The notes under the pieces: generated by a model
Database searches by the model: none
Told to the model about the DNA's origin: nothing
The model's input: the letters and a program-made list of their open reading frames with translations, nothing else
Program-made: the position numbers and the translations under genes
Shown: piece after piece, positions 7,579 through 16,100 of the stretch
How the letters are laid out: each line of letters starts with the position of its first letter
Numbering within the stretch: the first letter of the stretch is position 1
Source: Acidobacteriota bacterium
GTDB taxonomy: Bacteria > Acidobacteriota > Terriglobia > Bryobacterales > Bryobacteraceae
Reading direction: 5' to 3'
Length of the DNA: 16,664 bases
NCBI GenBank assembly: GCA_947466555.1
Contig: CANIFK010000024.1
Coordinates: 1-16,664 of the forward strand

Positions 7579-8568
7579 TCAGCGGTCGATCATTTTCTGG
7601 GCTGCGTCGGAGTAGCGATTACCTTGGACCGTGAGTTGGGCGGAGGCGCTGTCGATATCGGCGAGGTCGGCTGGGGTGAGTTGGACGTTGGTTGAGGCAA
7701 CGTTTTCCTCGAGACGGTGGATCTTGGTGGTGCCGGGGATGGGGACCATGTAGGGCTTCTGGGCGAGGACCCAGGCGAGAGCGATCTGGGCGGGGGAGGC
7801 GTCGTGGCGCTGGGCGATGGATTCGAGGAGGGCGACGAAGGCGCGGTTGGCGGTGCGGGCTTCGGGGGCGAAGCGGGGGACGGTGTTGCGGAAATCGGTG
7901 GGGGAGAATGGCGTGGATTCGTCGATTTTTCCGGTGAGGAAGCCTTTGCCGAGGGGGCTGAAGGGGACGAAGCCGATGCCGAGTTCTTCGAGGGTGGGGA
8001 GGATTTCGGCTTCGGGTTCGCGCCACCAGATGGAGTATTCACTTTGGAGGGCGGCGACGGGCTGGACGGCGTGGGCGCGGCGGATGGTTTTGACGCCGGC
8101 TTCGGAGAGGCCGAAGTGTTTTACCTTGCCCTGTTGGATGAGGTCCTGGACGGCGCCGGCGACGTCTTCGATGGGGACATTGGGATCGACGCGGTGCTGG
8201 TAGAAGAGGTCGATGGCTTCGATATTGAGGCGTTGGAGGGAGGCTTCGGCTACGCGTTTGATGCTATCGGGGTGGCTGGAGAGGCCGGTTTGCTTGCCGT
8301 TTTCGTCGAAGGCGAAGCCGAACTTGGTGGCGATGACGACCTGTTTTTTGATGGGGGAGAGGGCTTTGCCGACGAGGGTTTCGTTGATGAAGGGGCCGTA
8401 GACTTCGGCGGTGTCGAAGAAGGTGATGCCGAGGTCGACGGCGGCGTGGATGAGCTTGATCATTTCCGCGTCGGCGGCGGGGGGGCCGTAGCCGAAACTC
8501 ATGCCCATGCAGCCGAGGCCGAGGGCGGAGACTTCGAGATTGCTGGCGCCGAGTTTGCGGGTTTGCAT
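7579..8568 (-). CDS. Aldo/keto reductase
   Basis: A 329-residue NADP(H)-dependent reductase of the (beta/alpha)8 barrel superfamily, full length. It opens with the short beta-hairpin strands typical of the family. The catalytic tetrad is visible: D52 and Y57 (FFDTAEVYG), K82 (IATKFGF) and H125 (LFYQHRVDP). The cofactor phosphate-binding segment PIPGTTKIHRLEENV lies at 276-290. The overall pattern (GLGCMGMSFGYGPP near the start) matches the subgroup related to YajO/YhdN and plant pyridoxal or auxin-induced AKRs, which act on small aldehydes and ketones. Start ATG 8568, with no convincing Shine-Dalgarno. It lies 27 nt downstream of the methyltransferase-like gene on the same strand, so the two may be co-transcribed. 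Strong C-ended codon bias. Confidence 0.95.
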   Translation of the reverse strand: MQTRKLGASNLEVSALGLGCMGMSFGYGPPAADAEMIKLIHAAVDLGITFFDTAEVYGPFINETLVGKALSPIKKQVVIATKFGFAFDENGKQTGLSSHPDSIKRVAEASLQRLNIEAIDLFYQHRVDPNVPIEDVAGAVQDLIQQGKVKHFGLSEAGVKTIRRAHAVQPVAALQSEYSIWWREPEAEILPTLEELGIGFVPFSPLGKGFLTGKIDESTPFSPTDFRNTVPRFAPEARTANRAFVALLESIAQRHDASPAQIALAWVLAQKPYMVPIPGTTKIHRLEENVASTNVQLTPADLADIDSASAQLTVQGNRYSDAAQKMIDR

Positions 8569-8595
8569 GCTCTTTATCGTAGGCTGTTTTTGCGC

Positions 8596-9159
8596 TCACC
8601 GGAGGCCGGGGAGATAGCGCCACCGGGTCTGGCGGCGGAAGCGGGCGAATTCCTCGGGGAACCTTTCGGCGAGTTCTCCTTCTTCGGAGGCGATGCGCAA
8701 CTCTGAGCCACCGATGTAGAGCAGGATAGAGAGAAGCAGTTTGGGGCCGGCCGAGAGGAGCAGGCCGGTAGCTAGGAGCATTGCCAGAAAGGCCAGATAG
8801 ATGGGGTGACGAAGCCACTTGTAGGCACCGCCGGTGACTAGCCGTTGGGCATCGGCGTCCCTGGGCGCGGAGCGAAGGGCCCACACAAACAGGGCCGCGC
8901 CAGCTGGGGCGAGCAGCAGGGCGCCAGCCAGTTCGGCGGGACGGGCTCGTAATGGGCCATTTCCCATGGAACCGGTGAGCACGAACGCGGCCAGGACCTG
9001 GAGGAGAGTACCGATGAAGACAGGCGGCGTCATCCCGGACTCGAGGGCAGGCTGATTCTGACGGCGCAATCGCGGCAGGGCGCCCGCCGCCGCGGCGATG
9101 GCGAATACCAGCCAGGATGCCAGATAGGCACAGTAGGCCGCGAATTTTAACGGGTCCAT
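8596..9159 (-). CDS. Isoprenylcysteine carboxyl methyltransferase-like integral membrane protein
   Basis: 187 residues with about four or five hydrophobic segments (roughly 7-27, 47-64, 76-95, 119-136, 138-150). The C-terminal part has the ICMT/PEMT signature: LVTGGAYKWLRHPIYLAF (107-124, containing RHP), then an EE...LAERFPEEFARFRR segment (159-176) and a final RYLPGL. In this family these residues bind S-adenosylmethionine and the active site faces the membrane interface. Bacterial members methylate various or unknown substrates. Start ATG 9159 with only an AAGAAG-like element upstream. Codon choice is more mixed than in the reductase gene downstream. It is divergent from the Rpn gene with 44 nt between the starts. 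Confidence 0.82.
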   Translation of the reverse strand: MDPLKFAAYCAYLASWLVFAIAAAAGALPRLRRQNQPALESGMTPPVFIGTLLQVLAAFVLTGSMGNGPLRARPAELAGALLLAPAGAALFVWALRSAPRDADAQRLVTGGAYKWLRHPIYLAFLAMLLATGLLLSAGPKLLLSILLYIGGSELRIASEEGELAERFPEEFARFRRQTRWRYLPGLR

Positions 9160-9203
9160 GGAGTTGCTTCTTAGATTCTATGCGAGGCTGAAACAGGACA
9201 ACC

Positions 9204-10016
9204 ATGGCGCACCGTTACGACGTCTCGTTGAAAACTCTTTTCCTGCGGGACGGCGACGGCATTATTCGCCGCCGGTTGTTTGGCGGGAAAGTCACGGAGC
9301 ACCTGGCGACCGAACAGCCGCAGGTGTCGAACAACCGGGCCGATATGGTGGTGCGTACCGCCGATGGGTCGCTGCATCAGGTGGAATTTCAGGTGGCGAA
9401 TGAGCCGGGCTTTGGACTGCGGATGCTGGGATACTACTCCTATCTGGCTTCCACCCACCGGCAGCACGTGGTGCAAACGGTGCTGTATCTGGGGCGGGAG
9501 CCGCTTCGGCTGGAGAGTGGCTACCGCTCGCCGTCGATGGAGTACCGGTTTGAGATCGTGAACCTGCGGGAGTATGATGCCGAGTTGTTGTTGGCCAGTG
9601 CGGACTGGGCAGATACCGCGTTGGCGCTGTTGGCGAAGGGCGACCGGGAGAAGGCGCTGGCAGCCGCGGTATCGCGACTGCGCGAGATGCAGAGCGACGA
9701 GAGAGCCTGGGCGTCCGGAACGCTGCTACTGCTATCTGGCATACTGGGAATCGAAGAAGCTGTCAACGAGAGAATGAGGGAGGCTGGCATGATTGATTTG
9801 ATGGAAAACAAGGTGCTGGCTCCGTTGATTCTGCAGCAGTTTGAAAAAGGGCGCAACGAGGGCATGCAGGGGCTGCTCAGTGAGCTCCTGACCGAGAGGT
9901 TCGGTGCGCTTCCAGCGTGGGCAGGGGAACGGCTGCGGGCGGCTTCTGATGAAGAGTTGCACCGGTGGGCGAAGCGGGTTCTTTACGCCGCTTCGCTGGA
10001 AGAGACGCTGGCTTAG
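9204..10016 (+). CDS. Rpn-family PD-(D/E)XK nuclease / putative transposase-like protein
   Basis: A 270-residue protein of the Rpn (recombination-promoting nuclease, YhgA-like) group. The nuclease core shows D47 in RADMVV and E61-F-Q63 in QVEFQVANEP, the D...ExQ variant of the PD-(D/E)XK site, followed by RMLGYYSYLA (73-82). The C-terminal 45 residues (LLSELLTERFGALPAWAGERL onward) look like the short DUF4351-type helical tail common in these proteins. Family members cleave DNA in vitro, promote RecA-independent recombination and are widely transferred between genomes. AGGA lies 5 nt before the ATG. Its stop overlaps the convergent aminotransferase stop by 4 nt. Codons are mixed, unlike the G-ended style of the other plus-strand genes, consistent with acquired DNA. 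No terminal repeats or target duplication were seen. Confidence 0.85.
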   Translation: MAHRYDVSLKTLFLRDGDGIIRRRLFGGKVTEHLATEQPQVSNNRADMVVRTADGSLHQVEFQVANEPGFGLRMLGYYSYLASTHRQHVVQTVLYLGREPLRLESGYRSPSMEYRFEIVNLREYDAELLLASADWADTALALLAKGDREKALAAAVSRLREMQSDERAWASGTLLLLSGILGIEEAVNERMREAGMIDLMENKVLAPLILQQFEKGRNEGMQGLLSELLTERFGALPAWAGERLRAASDEELHRWAKRVLYAASLEETLA

Positions 10017-11299
10017 GCTGGAATAGAGCCGTGTTTGATGATCTTCGTCATCACGGCGGTGAACTCATCGATCTCCTCTAACGTGGTGTAGACGTTGGGG
10101 GTGATTCGGAGTCCCTGGTACTCGCCAGGAGTGACAATCCCGACGGTCCAGATGCGGTGCTTCTCCCAGAGGTGCTTAGCTAGATCCGGCGCCTTGAAGC
10201 CGTCGATGCTGATGAAGCCGATGGCGCAGGACTGTTCGGGATCTTCGCTATTGAGGATCTTGACGCCCGGGAGTTGGCGGAGTTCGTTCGACCAGCGTTT
10301 GCGGAGATAGCGGAAGCGCTCGGCTTTGCGTTCGCCGCCGATGGAATCGTGGAAGTTGAGCGCTTCGGTGATGGCGTTGCGCTGGCTGGCGGGGTGGGTT
10401 CCGATCTCCTCAAACTTGCGGATATTGGCGTTCATCGAAGGCGGGGCTGGCATCATGGGCCAGATCTTTTCGATCTTCGATTTGCGCACGTAGAGCATGC
10501 CGGTGCCGATGGGGGCGAGGACCCACTTATGGAGCGAGGTGCCGTAGTAGTCGCAATCGAGATCCTTGTGTTTGAAGGGGAACTGGGCGAAGGCGTGGGC
10601 GCCATCGACCACCACTTCGATGCCGCGGGCGCGGGCCATCTGGCAGATCTGCTTGACCGGGAAGATTTGACCAGTCCGGTTGGTGACGTGGCAGATGTGG
10701 ATGACTTTGGTTTTGGCGGTGATGTTTTCTTCGATGCGTTTGGTGAGGAAATCGAGGCTGGGAGGCGGGACGGGGAACTTGATCTGCTTGAGGACGATGC
10801 CGTCGCGGCGTTCGCGCTGTTGCCAGCAGGTGATCATGCGGCCGTAGTCCTGGTTGGTGGTGAGGACTTCGTCGCCGGGTTTCAGGTCCATGCCGAGCTG
10901 GACGATTTCGAGAGCCTCACTGGCGTTGCGGGTGATGGCGATCTCTTCGGTATCGCAGCCGAATTCGCGGGCGAGGCGGCGGCGGACGGTTTCGAGGCCC
11001 GGATCGAGAACGTTCCACATGTAGTAGGACGGGTTCATGTTCTCGATTTCGAGGTAGCGCGTCTCCGTGTCCATGACGATCTTGGGGGACGGGGAGACGC
11101 CGCCGTTGTTGAGGTTGATCATATTGCGATCGACCGTGAAGGCGTGGCGGATGTTGAGCCAGAAATCCTCGTCGCGGGCGACGGTGTCGGCTGGGCGGGA
11201 GACGACGGATTGGGCGGCGGATTGGGCGCGGGCTACGGAATCGACTTGGAAGGCAGCGACGGCGCCGGCCGTTGAGTTTAGAAATCGGCGGCGGTGCAT
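10013..11299 (-). CDS. Tat-exported aminotransferase class V (isopenicillin-N-epimerase-like) PLP enzyme
   Basis: A 428-residue fold-type I PLP enzyme. The N-terminus carries a twin-arginine signal, RRRFLNS (3-9), a short hydrophobic stretch and an ARA-type cleavage site near residue 25. The PLP core is intact: a T-x-N-A-S-E-A-L loop (123-130), D232 and H235 in VDGAHAFAQ, and K258 in GTSLHKWVLAPIGTG as the Schiff-base lysine. The arrangement matches isopenicillin N epimerase-like and cysteine-desulfurase-like members. The true reaction is unknown and nothing nearby suggests beta-lactam synthesis. Export by Tat fits the need to load PLP before crossing the membrane. The gene lies 45 nt after a secreted-protein gene on the same strand, so the two may form an operon. 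The stop overlaps the Rpn gene stop (TTAG). Confidence 0.93.
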   Translation of the reverse strand: MHRRRFLNSTAGAVAAFQVDSVARAQSAAQSVVSRPADTVARDEDFWLNIRHAFTVDRNMINLNNGGVSPSPKIVMDTETRYLEIENMNPSYYMWNVLDPGLETVRRRLAREFGCDTEEIAITRNASEALEIVQLGMDLKPGDEVLTTNQDYGRMITCWQQRERRDGIVLKQIKFPVPPPSLDFLTKRIEENITAKTKVIHICHVTNRTGQIFPVKQICQMARARGIEVVVDGAHAFAQFPFKHKDLDCDYYGTSLHKWVLAPIGTGMLYVRKSKIEKIWPMMPAPPSMNANIRKFEEIGTHPASQRNAITEALNFHDSIGGERKAERFRYLRKRWSNELRQLPGVKILNSEDPEQSCAIGFISIDGFKAPDLAKHLWEKHRIWTVGIVTPGEYQGLRITPNVYTTLEEIDEFTAVMTKIIKHGSIPA

Positions 11300-11344
11300 A
11301 GGAATACTGTACGCCGCCGCCCGGTGAATGTCGAACGATTTTGC

Positions 11345-11887
11345 TTAGAGTTCGGGAGAAACAACCCAGTTGGTGGCCGTTACCTGGCGGGCGGACTTGG
11401 CGGCGGTCTTGACGCCCCAGCCCTGGCCGTTTTGCTGGTTCGCGCCGAAGCTGTAGCCCATGGTTTGGCTGGAGCCGGTGGCGGAGCGGTGCTGGAGGGA
11501 GCCGCTGGATTTGATGCTACTTACCATGAGATCGGTCACCATGAGTTCGCGCGGGGCGCCGGGTTTGGCTTCGGGCTTGGGGGCGGGGTCTGGGACGGTC
11601 TCGATGACACCGCCAAGACCGACAAATTCCTTGGGGGCTTTGAAGTCGTAGAAGCGGAGTTTGCCGGCGGGGAGGACGATTTTGGGGCCTTCGTCATAGG
11701 TGCCTTCGGCGGCGTTGTAGGCGAAGACGCGGAGCTCGATGGCTTCGTTGGAGGGATTGAAAAGGGTAATGCGCATCTCTTCGCCAACTTTGACGGTGAG
11801 GGGGTCGAAGGCGAGCATGACATCGGCGGCGTGGGCGGTGGCGGCACAGTAAACGGCGAGGGCAGCGGTATAGAGAAGGTGTTTCAT
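11345..11887 (-). CDS. Secreted protein of unknown function
   Basis: 180 residues; not recognised. A classical signal peptide, MKHLLYTAALAVYCAATAHA, precedes the mature start ADVMLAF. Residues about 22-95 alternate in a way suggesting one Ig-like beta-sandwich (VKVGEEMRITLFNPSNEAI, then LPAGKLRFYDFKAP). A proline/acidic linker (PDPAPKPEAKPG) follows, then a Ser/Gly/Gln-rich tail. I chose ATG 11887 because an AGGA lies 4 nt upstream and the signal peptide starts exactly there; the frame is open to 11971 but those extra residues look non-coding. It sits upstream of the Tat aminotransferase, also predicted to be exported, so both may act in the periplasm. Confidence 0.72.
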   Translation of the reverse strand: MKHLLYTAALAVYCAATAHAADVMLAFDPLTVKVGEEMRITLFNPSNEAIELRVFAYNAAEGTYDEGPKIVLPAGKLRFYDFKAPKEFVGLGGVIETVPDPAPKPEAKPGAPRELMVTDLMVSSIKSSGSLQHRSATGSSQTMGYSFGANQQNGQGWGVKTAAKSARQVTATNWVVSPEL

Positions 11888-11967
11888 GGTGTCCTGATTT
11901 GTAACTCGGAATTCGAGGGGGAGGAGGATCACAGAATCTGTGAGGTGGTCCCCTTTAGCCGACGGAT

Positions 11968-12274
11968 TCACGGATGGAGCAGCGGGTGAAAACTGCGGTC
12001 GAAGATGTTTTCGGCTTTGGGCGCGGCGAGCATGGAGGCATCGTCACGCCATATGCTAATGGTAAAGCCGTGGTCGCCGACGGTGTGCGGGGTGAAGACC
12101 TGGCTGACGAGGTCCATACAGCGACCTTCGCGGTCGAGGTGATTGGATTCGCCACGGTGCGTGACAGGGAGGAAAACGGCGTGCCAGGATTCGAGGGCGC
12201 CGAGGAGGACCGACTTTGCCGGTGGGGCCGATTTTCCAGCTGAGGGCGGCGGCACAGCGGGCGATTCCAGGCAT
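11968..12274 (-). pseudogene. Frameshifted gene remnant, family not recognised
   Basis: Between the secreted-protein genes (11888-12347) no intact gene is convincing. On the minus strand the strong C-at-third-position signal of this genome begins in one frame at ATG 12274 (MPGIARCAAALSWKIGPTGKV). It then continues in the next frame from about 12210 (LLGALESWHAVFLPV, later HTVGDHGFTISIWRDDASM) to the TGA at 11968. Removing one G near 12211 (GTCGGTC to GTCGTC) joins them into a single 101-residue frame. The total length of 307 nt is exactly one more than a multiple of three. The simplest reading is a gene inactivated by a 1-nt insertion, or a sequencing error in an intact gene. There is no clear Shine-Dalgarno, and the 5' end could be missing. 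Confidence 0.5.
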
Positions 12275-12332
12275 TTTGGGGTTTTGGGATAGGCCAGCAG
12301 ACTGAGCCCCACGCAAAGGAAGTGGCTATCTG

Positions 12333-12347
12333 ATGCAACCTATGTAA
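12333..12347 (+). other. Possible five-codon leader ORF before the secreted repeat protein
   Basis: ATG-CAA-CCT-ATG-TAA stands directly against, and in frame with, the ATG at 12348. An AAAGGAAG (12315-12322) lies 10 nt before the leader ATG and 25 nt before the gene's own start, which otherwise has no Shine-Dalgarno. Initiation on the leader followed by immediate reinitiation would explain this arrangement. It could also be chance. Confidence 0.25.
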
Positions 12348-13112
12348 ATGTCTATTAGACTTTTTCTATTTTCATTCGTGCTCGCGTCAGCGGGCGTTTA
12401 CGCACAGGAGTGCAGCAACGCCTCTCTTACTGGAGCCTTTGGATACACACTGAGCGGTACGGTTACGAACGGCGACGGCAAACTGGTTCGCAGCTCCCAG
12501 GTGGGCCGGATCGTGTTTGATGGAAAGGGCGCCTACACCGGCGTTGCGGCGGTCAGCCTTCAGACGACGGTGGAGGTGTCCGAGTTTTCGGGGCAGATCT
12601 CGATCGGTGCGGATTGCACGGCTACGGCGAAGACCGGCACGGGCGCCGATGCAACCGATCTGGACCTGATTGTCGTCAATGACGGGAACGATTTCTCGGC
12701 GGTTGTGCGCGCGGGCGACGCGACGCTAGTTGGTGTTGGCACGAAGGTGGAAGGCAAGGGGACTTGCAGCCTGGCGACGCTGAACGGCACCTATGGCTAC
12801 CAGGGTGAGGGCGTGGCCGCGATCAATGGCAAGTCTGTTTCGACGGCGGAAATCGGCATTTTGACGTTCGACGGCAAAGAAGGCGTTACGGGCACGTTCA
12901 GCGCGATTGGCGGCGGGCAGATGAACCGGCAGTCTTTCACGGGCACGTATGCACTGAGCGACATCTGCTTCGGTTCGGCCGCGTACAAGGTGGGCGACGT
13001 TACGTACCAGATGAACTTCATGGTGACCGGCGGCGGGAACCAGTTGCTGTATTCTGAGCTGGCTGCCGGAGCAGTGACGACGGGTTCCGGTGCCCGCACA
13101 TCCTTTAAATAA
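12348..13112 (+). CDS. Secreted protein with two tandem cysteine-bearing beta-rich repeats
   Basis: 254 residues; no known function recognised. A signal peptide (about residues 1-20, ending SAGVYAQ) precedes two copies of a domain of about 110 residues. Copy 1 starts at C22 (CSNASLTGAFGYTLSG) with its second cysteine at C90. Copy 2 starts at C140 (CSLATLNGTYGYQGEG) with its second at C207. Each has a G-x-I/L-x-FDGK strand (53-60 and 170-177) and a similar end. The near-equal cysteine spacing (68 and 67) suggests one disulfide per domain after export. It is probably a surface or periplasmic protein; similar two-copy proteins occur in Acidobacteriota (recollection, not checked). Codon use is mixed with many T/C endings, unlike the G-ended plus-strand neighbours. 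A strong terminator follows. Confidence 0.85.
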   Translation: MSIRLFLFSFVLASAGVYAQECSNASLTGAFGYTLSGTVTNGDGKLVRSSQVGRIVFDGKGAYTGVAAVSLQTTVEVSEFSGQISIGADCTATAKTGTGADATDLDLIVVNDGNDFSAVVRAGDATLVGVGTKVEGKGTCSLATLNGTYGYQGEGVAAINGKSVSTAEIGILTFDGKEGVTGTFSAIGGGQMNRQSFTGTYALSDICFGSAAYKVGDVTYQMNFMVTGGGNQLLYSELAAGAVTTGSGARTSFK

Positions 13113-13132
13113 ACCCACTTTCCAGTAGATTT

Positions 13133-13172
13133 CGGCGCGTCTGCTCATGGTGAGAGACGCGCCGTAATTTTT
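13133..13172 (+). terminator. Rho-independent terminator of the secreted repeat protein gene
   Basis: CGGCGCGTCT (13133-13142) pairs perfectly with AGACGCGCCG (13155-13164). Inside, CTCA pairs with TGAG around a TGG loop, leaving one bulged G. Five T residues (13168-13172) follow. The opposite strand has no T-run, so it terminates only the plus-strand gene. Confidence 0.88.
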
Positions 13173-13183
13173 GGTGGAGCGGT

Positions 13184-16100
13184 TTACCAGAGCAATTTGA
13201 GACCGAACTGAATCTGGCGGGGGGCGTTGGCCTGAGACGTGATCACGCCGAAGGAGCTGGACGTGACGCTGGTATTGGGGCTGCCGAAGCGGGGCGTGTT
13301 GAAGGCGTTGAGGAACTCACTCCGGAACTGCATGCGGAGGCGTTCGACGAGGCGGAAATCCTTGAACAACGAGAGATCGAAGTTGCGCATTCCGTCGCTG
13401 CGGATATCCGAAACGCGGGTGCCGAGGTTGCCGAAGGTGAAGGGCGCGGGCTGGCTGAAGACGCTCTTATCGAAGTAGGAGTCGAGGCGCTGATCGACGG
13501 GGCCTGTCCGGGCGCCGGATTTCCCATTGTTGTTGGGACGGGTGGCGGACCCGAAGAGGCCGGCGGTGTTGCTGGCAGAGAAGGACAGCGGGTTGCCGGT
13601 CTGAAAGTTGGTGAAGCCGTTGACCTGCCAACCACCGAGGAGGAGATCCACGACGCGGGAGGAATCGGCGCCGAAGTGGCGGCCACGACCGAAGGGAAGT
13701 TCGTAGATGTAGCTGGCGACGAGGCGGTGGGAGATGTCGAGATCGGAGAGGCTGCGGCTGGCGCGGATGTCGTAGGAGTTCTGGTGGCTGGTACCGTTAT
13801 CGATGGACTTGGACCAGGTATAGGATCCTTCGAAGGTGAAGCCGCGGGAGAACCGCTTGGAGAGCGAATTCTGCCAGGAGTGGTAGGTGCTGGAGGCGCC
13901 GGCGACGTTGACGATGCCGACGCTGGCGAATTGGGGGAAGGGGCGGAGCAACTGACCGCGGGCGACCTGGCGATTGGCGAGGGCGCCGGAGGAGATTTTG
14001 CCGAAGAAGGGGTTGTCGACGAGTTGATTCAACTGAGAGCCAAGGGCCATGCGATCGGGCGTGAGTTGATTGAGGGCGACGCCGCTATGCAATTGGAGGC
14101 CGCGGGTGCCGACATAGGCGGATTCGAGCATCAGCTTGCCGGGGAGTTCGCGCTGCACGTTCACGTTCCACTGCATGGAGAGAGGCGCAGGCGTTTCGCG
14201 GATGACGGCTTCGAGGTCGCTACCGGTGCCGGTGAGGAGACCATCGGCGGAGCCGGGGAGGGCGCGGAAACCGGAGGGGTAAGGATCGCGAAGGAGATTG
14301 AAGGGGGTGACGCCATCGACGGAGTTGACCCAGAGATTGTCGAGGCGCCAGCCGGTGGTGCCGATGGTGCCGTGGGCAGCCTGTTGGGACTGGCCGTAGA
14401 TGTTGCCGTAGCCGAGGCGGACGACGGTTTTACTGTTGGCCTGGTAGGCGAGGCCGATGCGGGGGGCGAGGTTGTTGAGATCCCAGATGTACTGATGGCG
14501 GTCGGCGCCGTTGACACCGACGAAGACGAGACCACCTTTGGCGCCATTGCCGAGGGGGGATGCGACATTGGGATCGAAGTAGTTGGTGCGGTTGAAGCGT
14601 TCGGTACGGGGAGAGTCGAAGTCGTAGCGAAGGCCGAGATTGAGAGTGAGTTTTGAGGTGATGCGCCAGTCGTCCTGGACATACCAGGCGGCGTAGATAT
14701 TTTGGGTGGAAACGTTCTTGAAGTTCTGGATGAGGCTGTTGCCGCTGGACCCAGTTCCCAGGAGCATGGAGGCCATGCTGTTGCCGGCGGTGGCGCTGGC
14801 GGCATTGGGATTGGGCCCCTGGGTCATGGTGGCGGAGAAACCGAAGACGCCTTGATTGTCGAATTCGGCGACGTTTACACGGTGGAGGCGGCCTTCAAAG
14901 CCGAACTTGACGGAGTGCTTTCCCTTGATCTTCGTGAGGTTGGCGAGAGCGGTGTTGCTGTTGAAGGCGTTGTAGCGATTGCCATTGCCGCCGAGGGAGG
15001 CGTAGCCGCTGGGGGCGATGCGGGGGAACATCTGGACGTCGAGAATCTGATCGAGATATTTGGGGAAACCGAGGGTGGAGGGAGAGAAGCCGAGACCCTG
15101 GTTGGCGTAGACGTAGAGAGTGCGGGCGAAGCCCATCCGCACGTTCAGGATCATGGAAGGGGAGAGGGTGTTGGTGTAATCGGCGACGGCGCCGTGGACA
15201 TTGTCGGACTCAATGACGCGGCCTTCGGCGATGGTGATGTCCTTGGGGAAGAAGATGGCGGGAACGCTTTCGGTGTTGCGTTTGGAGTAGCGGGCGAAGA
15301 ACTTCTGGCGGTCGGTGAAACTGTGATCGATCTTTACGTCCCACTGGTCGAGATTGACGCCGGCGGAGCCCTGATTGGCAAAGTTGTTCTGGTTGGTTAC
15401 GGCGTTACCGGGGGTATTGGAGAGCGGCATGTATTTGAGGGAATTGATGGCGACCGGGTCGAGGCGGGAGGCGGGGAGTCGATTACCGGAGAAGACGTCG
15501 CGGACGAAGCCGCCGGCGCCGTTGGAACGGGTGGAGAAGGGATCGAAGATCTGGATGAGATTGCCGTTGGCGACGCGGGTTTGGGAGAAGTCGCCGGCGC
15601 GTTCGAGAGTGGTGGGAACGGTGAAGATGGTGGACGAGGCGCGGCGTTCGCGGAGGCTTTCGTAGGAGGTCATGAAGAAGGTTCGGTCCTTCTTGATGGG
15701 GCCGGAGAAGGTGCCGCCGAACTGGCTGCGTTTGAAGCTGTTGAGCGGGGCGCCGCGGCGGTTATCGAAGAAGTTATTGGCGTCGAGCTTGGAGTTGCGC
15801 AGGAACTCGTAGGCGCTGCCGTGAAGAAGATTAGTACCTGATTTGAAGATGACGTTGAGGACGCTGCCCATGCTGCGGCCGAATTCGGCGGGGTAGTTAG
15901 CGCCCATGACCTTGAACTCTTCAATGGCGTCGACGGAGGGGAAAACGGAGATGCCGCTGAAGCCGGTGACGGTGGCGTGGGAGGCGCTGACGCCGTCGAT
16001 GAGGGTATCCATTTGGCGGGCGCGGGCTCCGTTGACGGAGTAGCGCATTTCCCCGTAGTTATTGCCGACGGTGCCGGAGACGCCGGGGGTGAGGAAGATC

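Noticed and set aside
9171..10020. Rpn gene as a complete transposable element
   Set aside because: No terminal inverted repeats or target-site duplications are visible at its edges, so only the gene is reported.
11974..12243. 89-codon plus-strand open frame in the gap before the secreted repeat protein
   Set aside because: Third-position bias and composition favour the minus strand; the plus frame lacks a ribosome binding site and looks like a shadow of the frameshifted remnant.
14702..15841. 379-codon plus-strand open frame (and a similar one at 13676-14656)
   Set aside because: Both are antisense to the TonB receptor and show the same Gly/Glu/Val-rich shadow composition.
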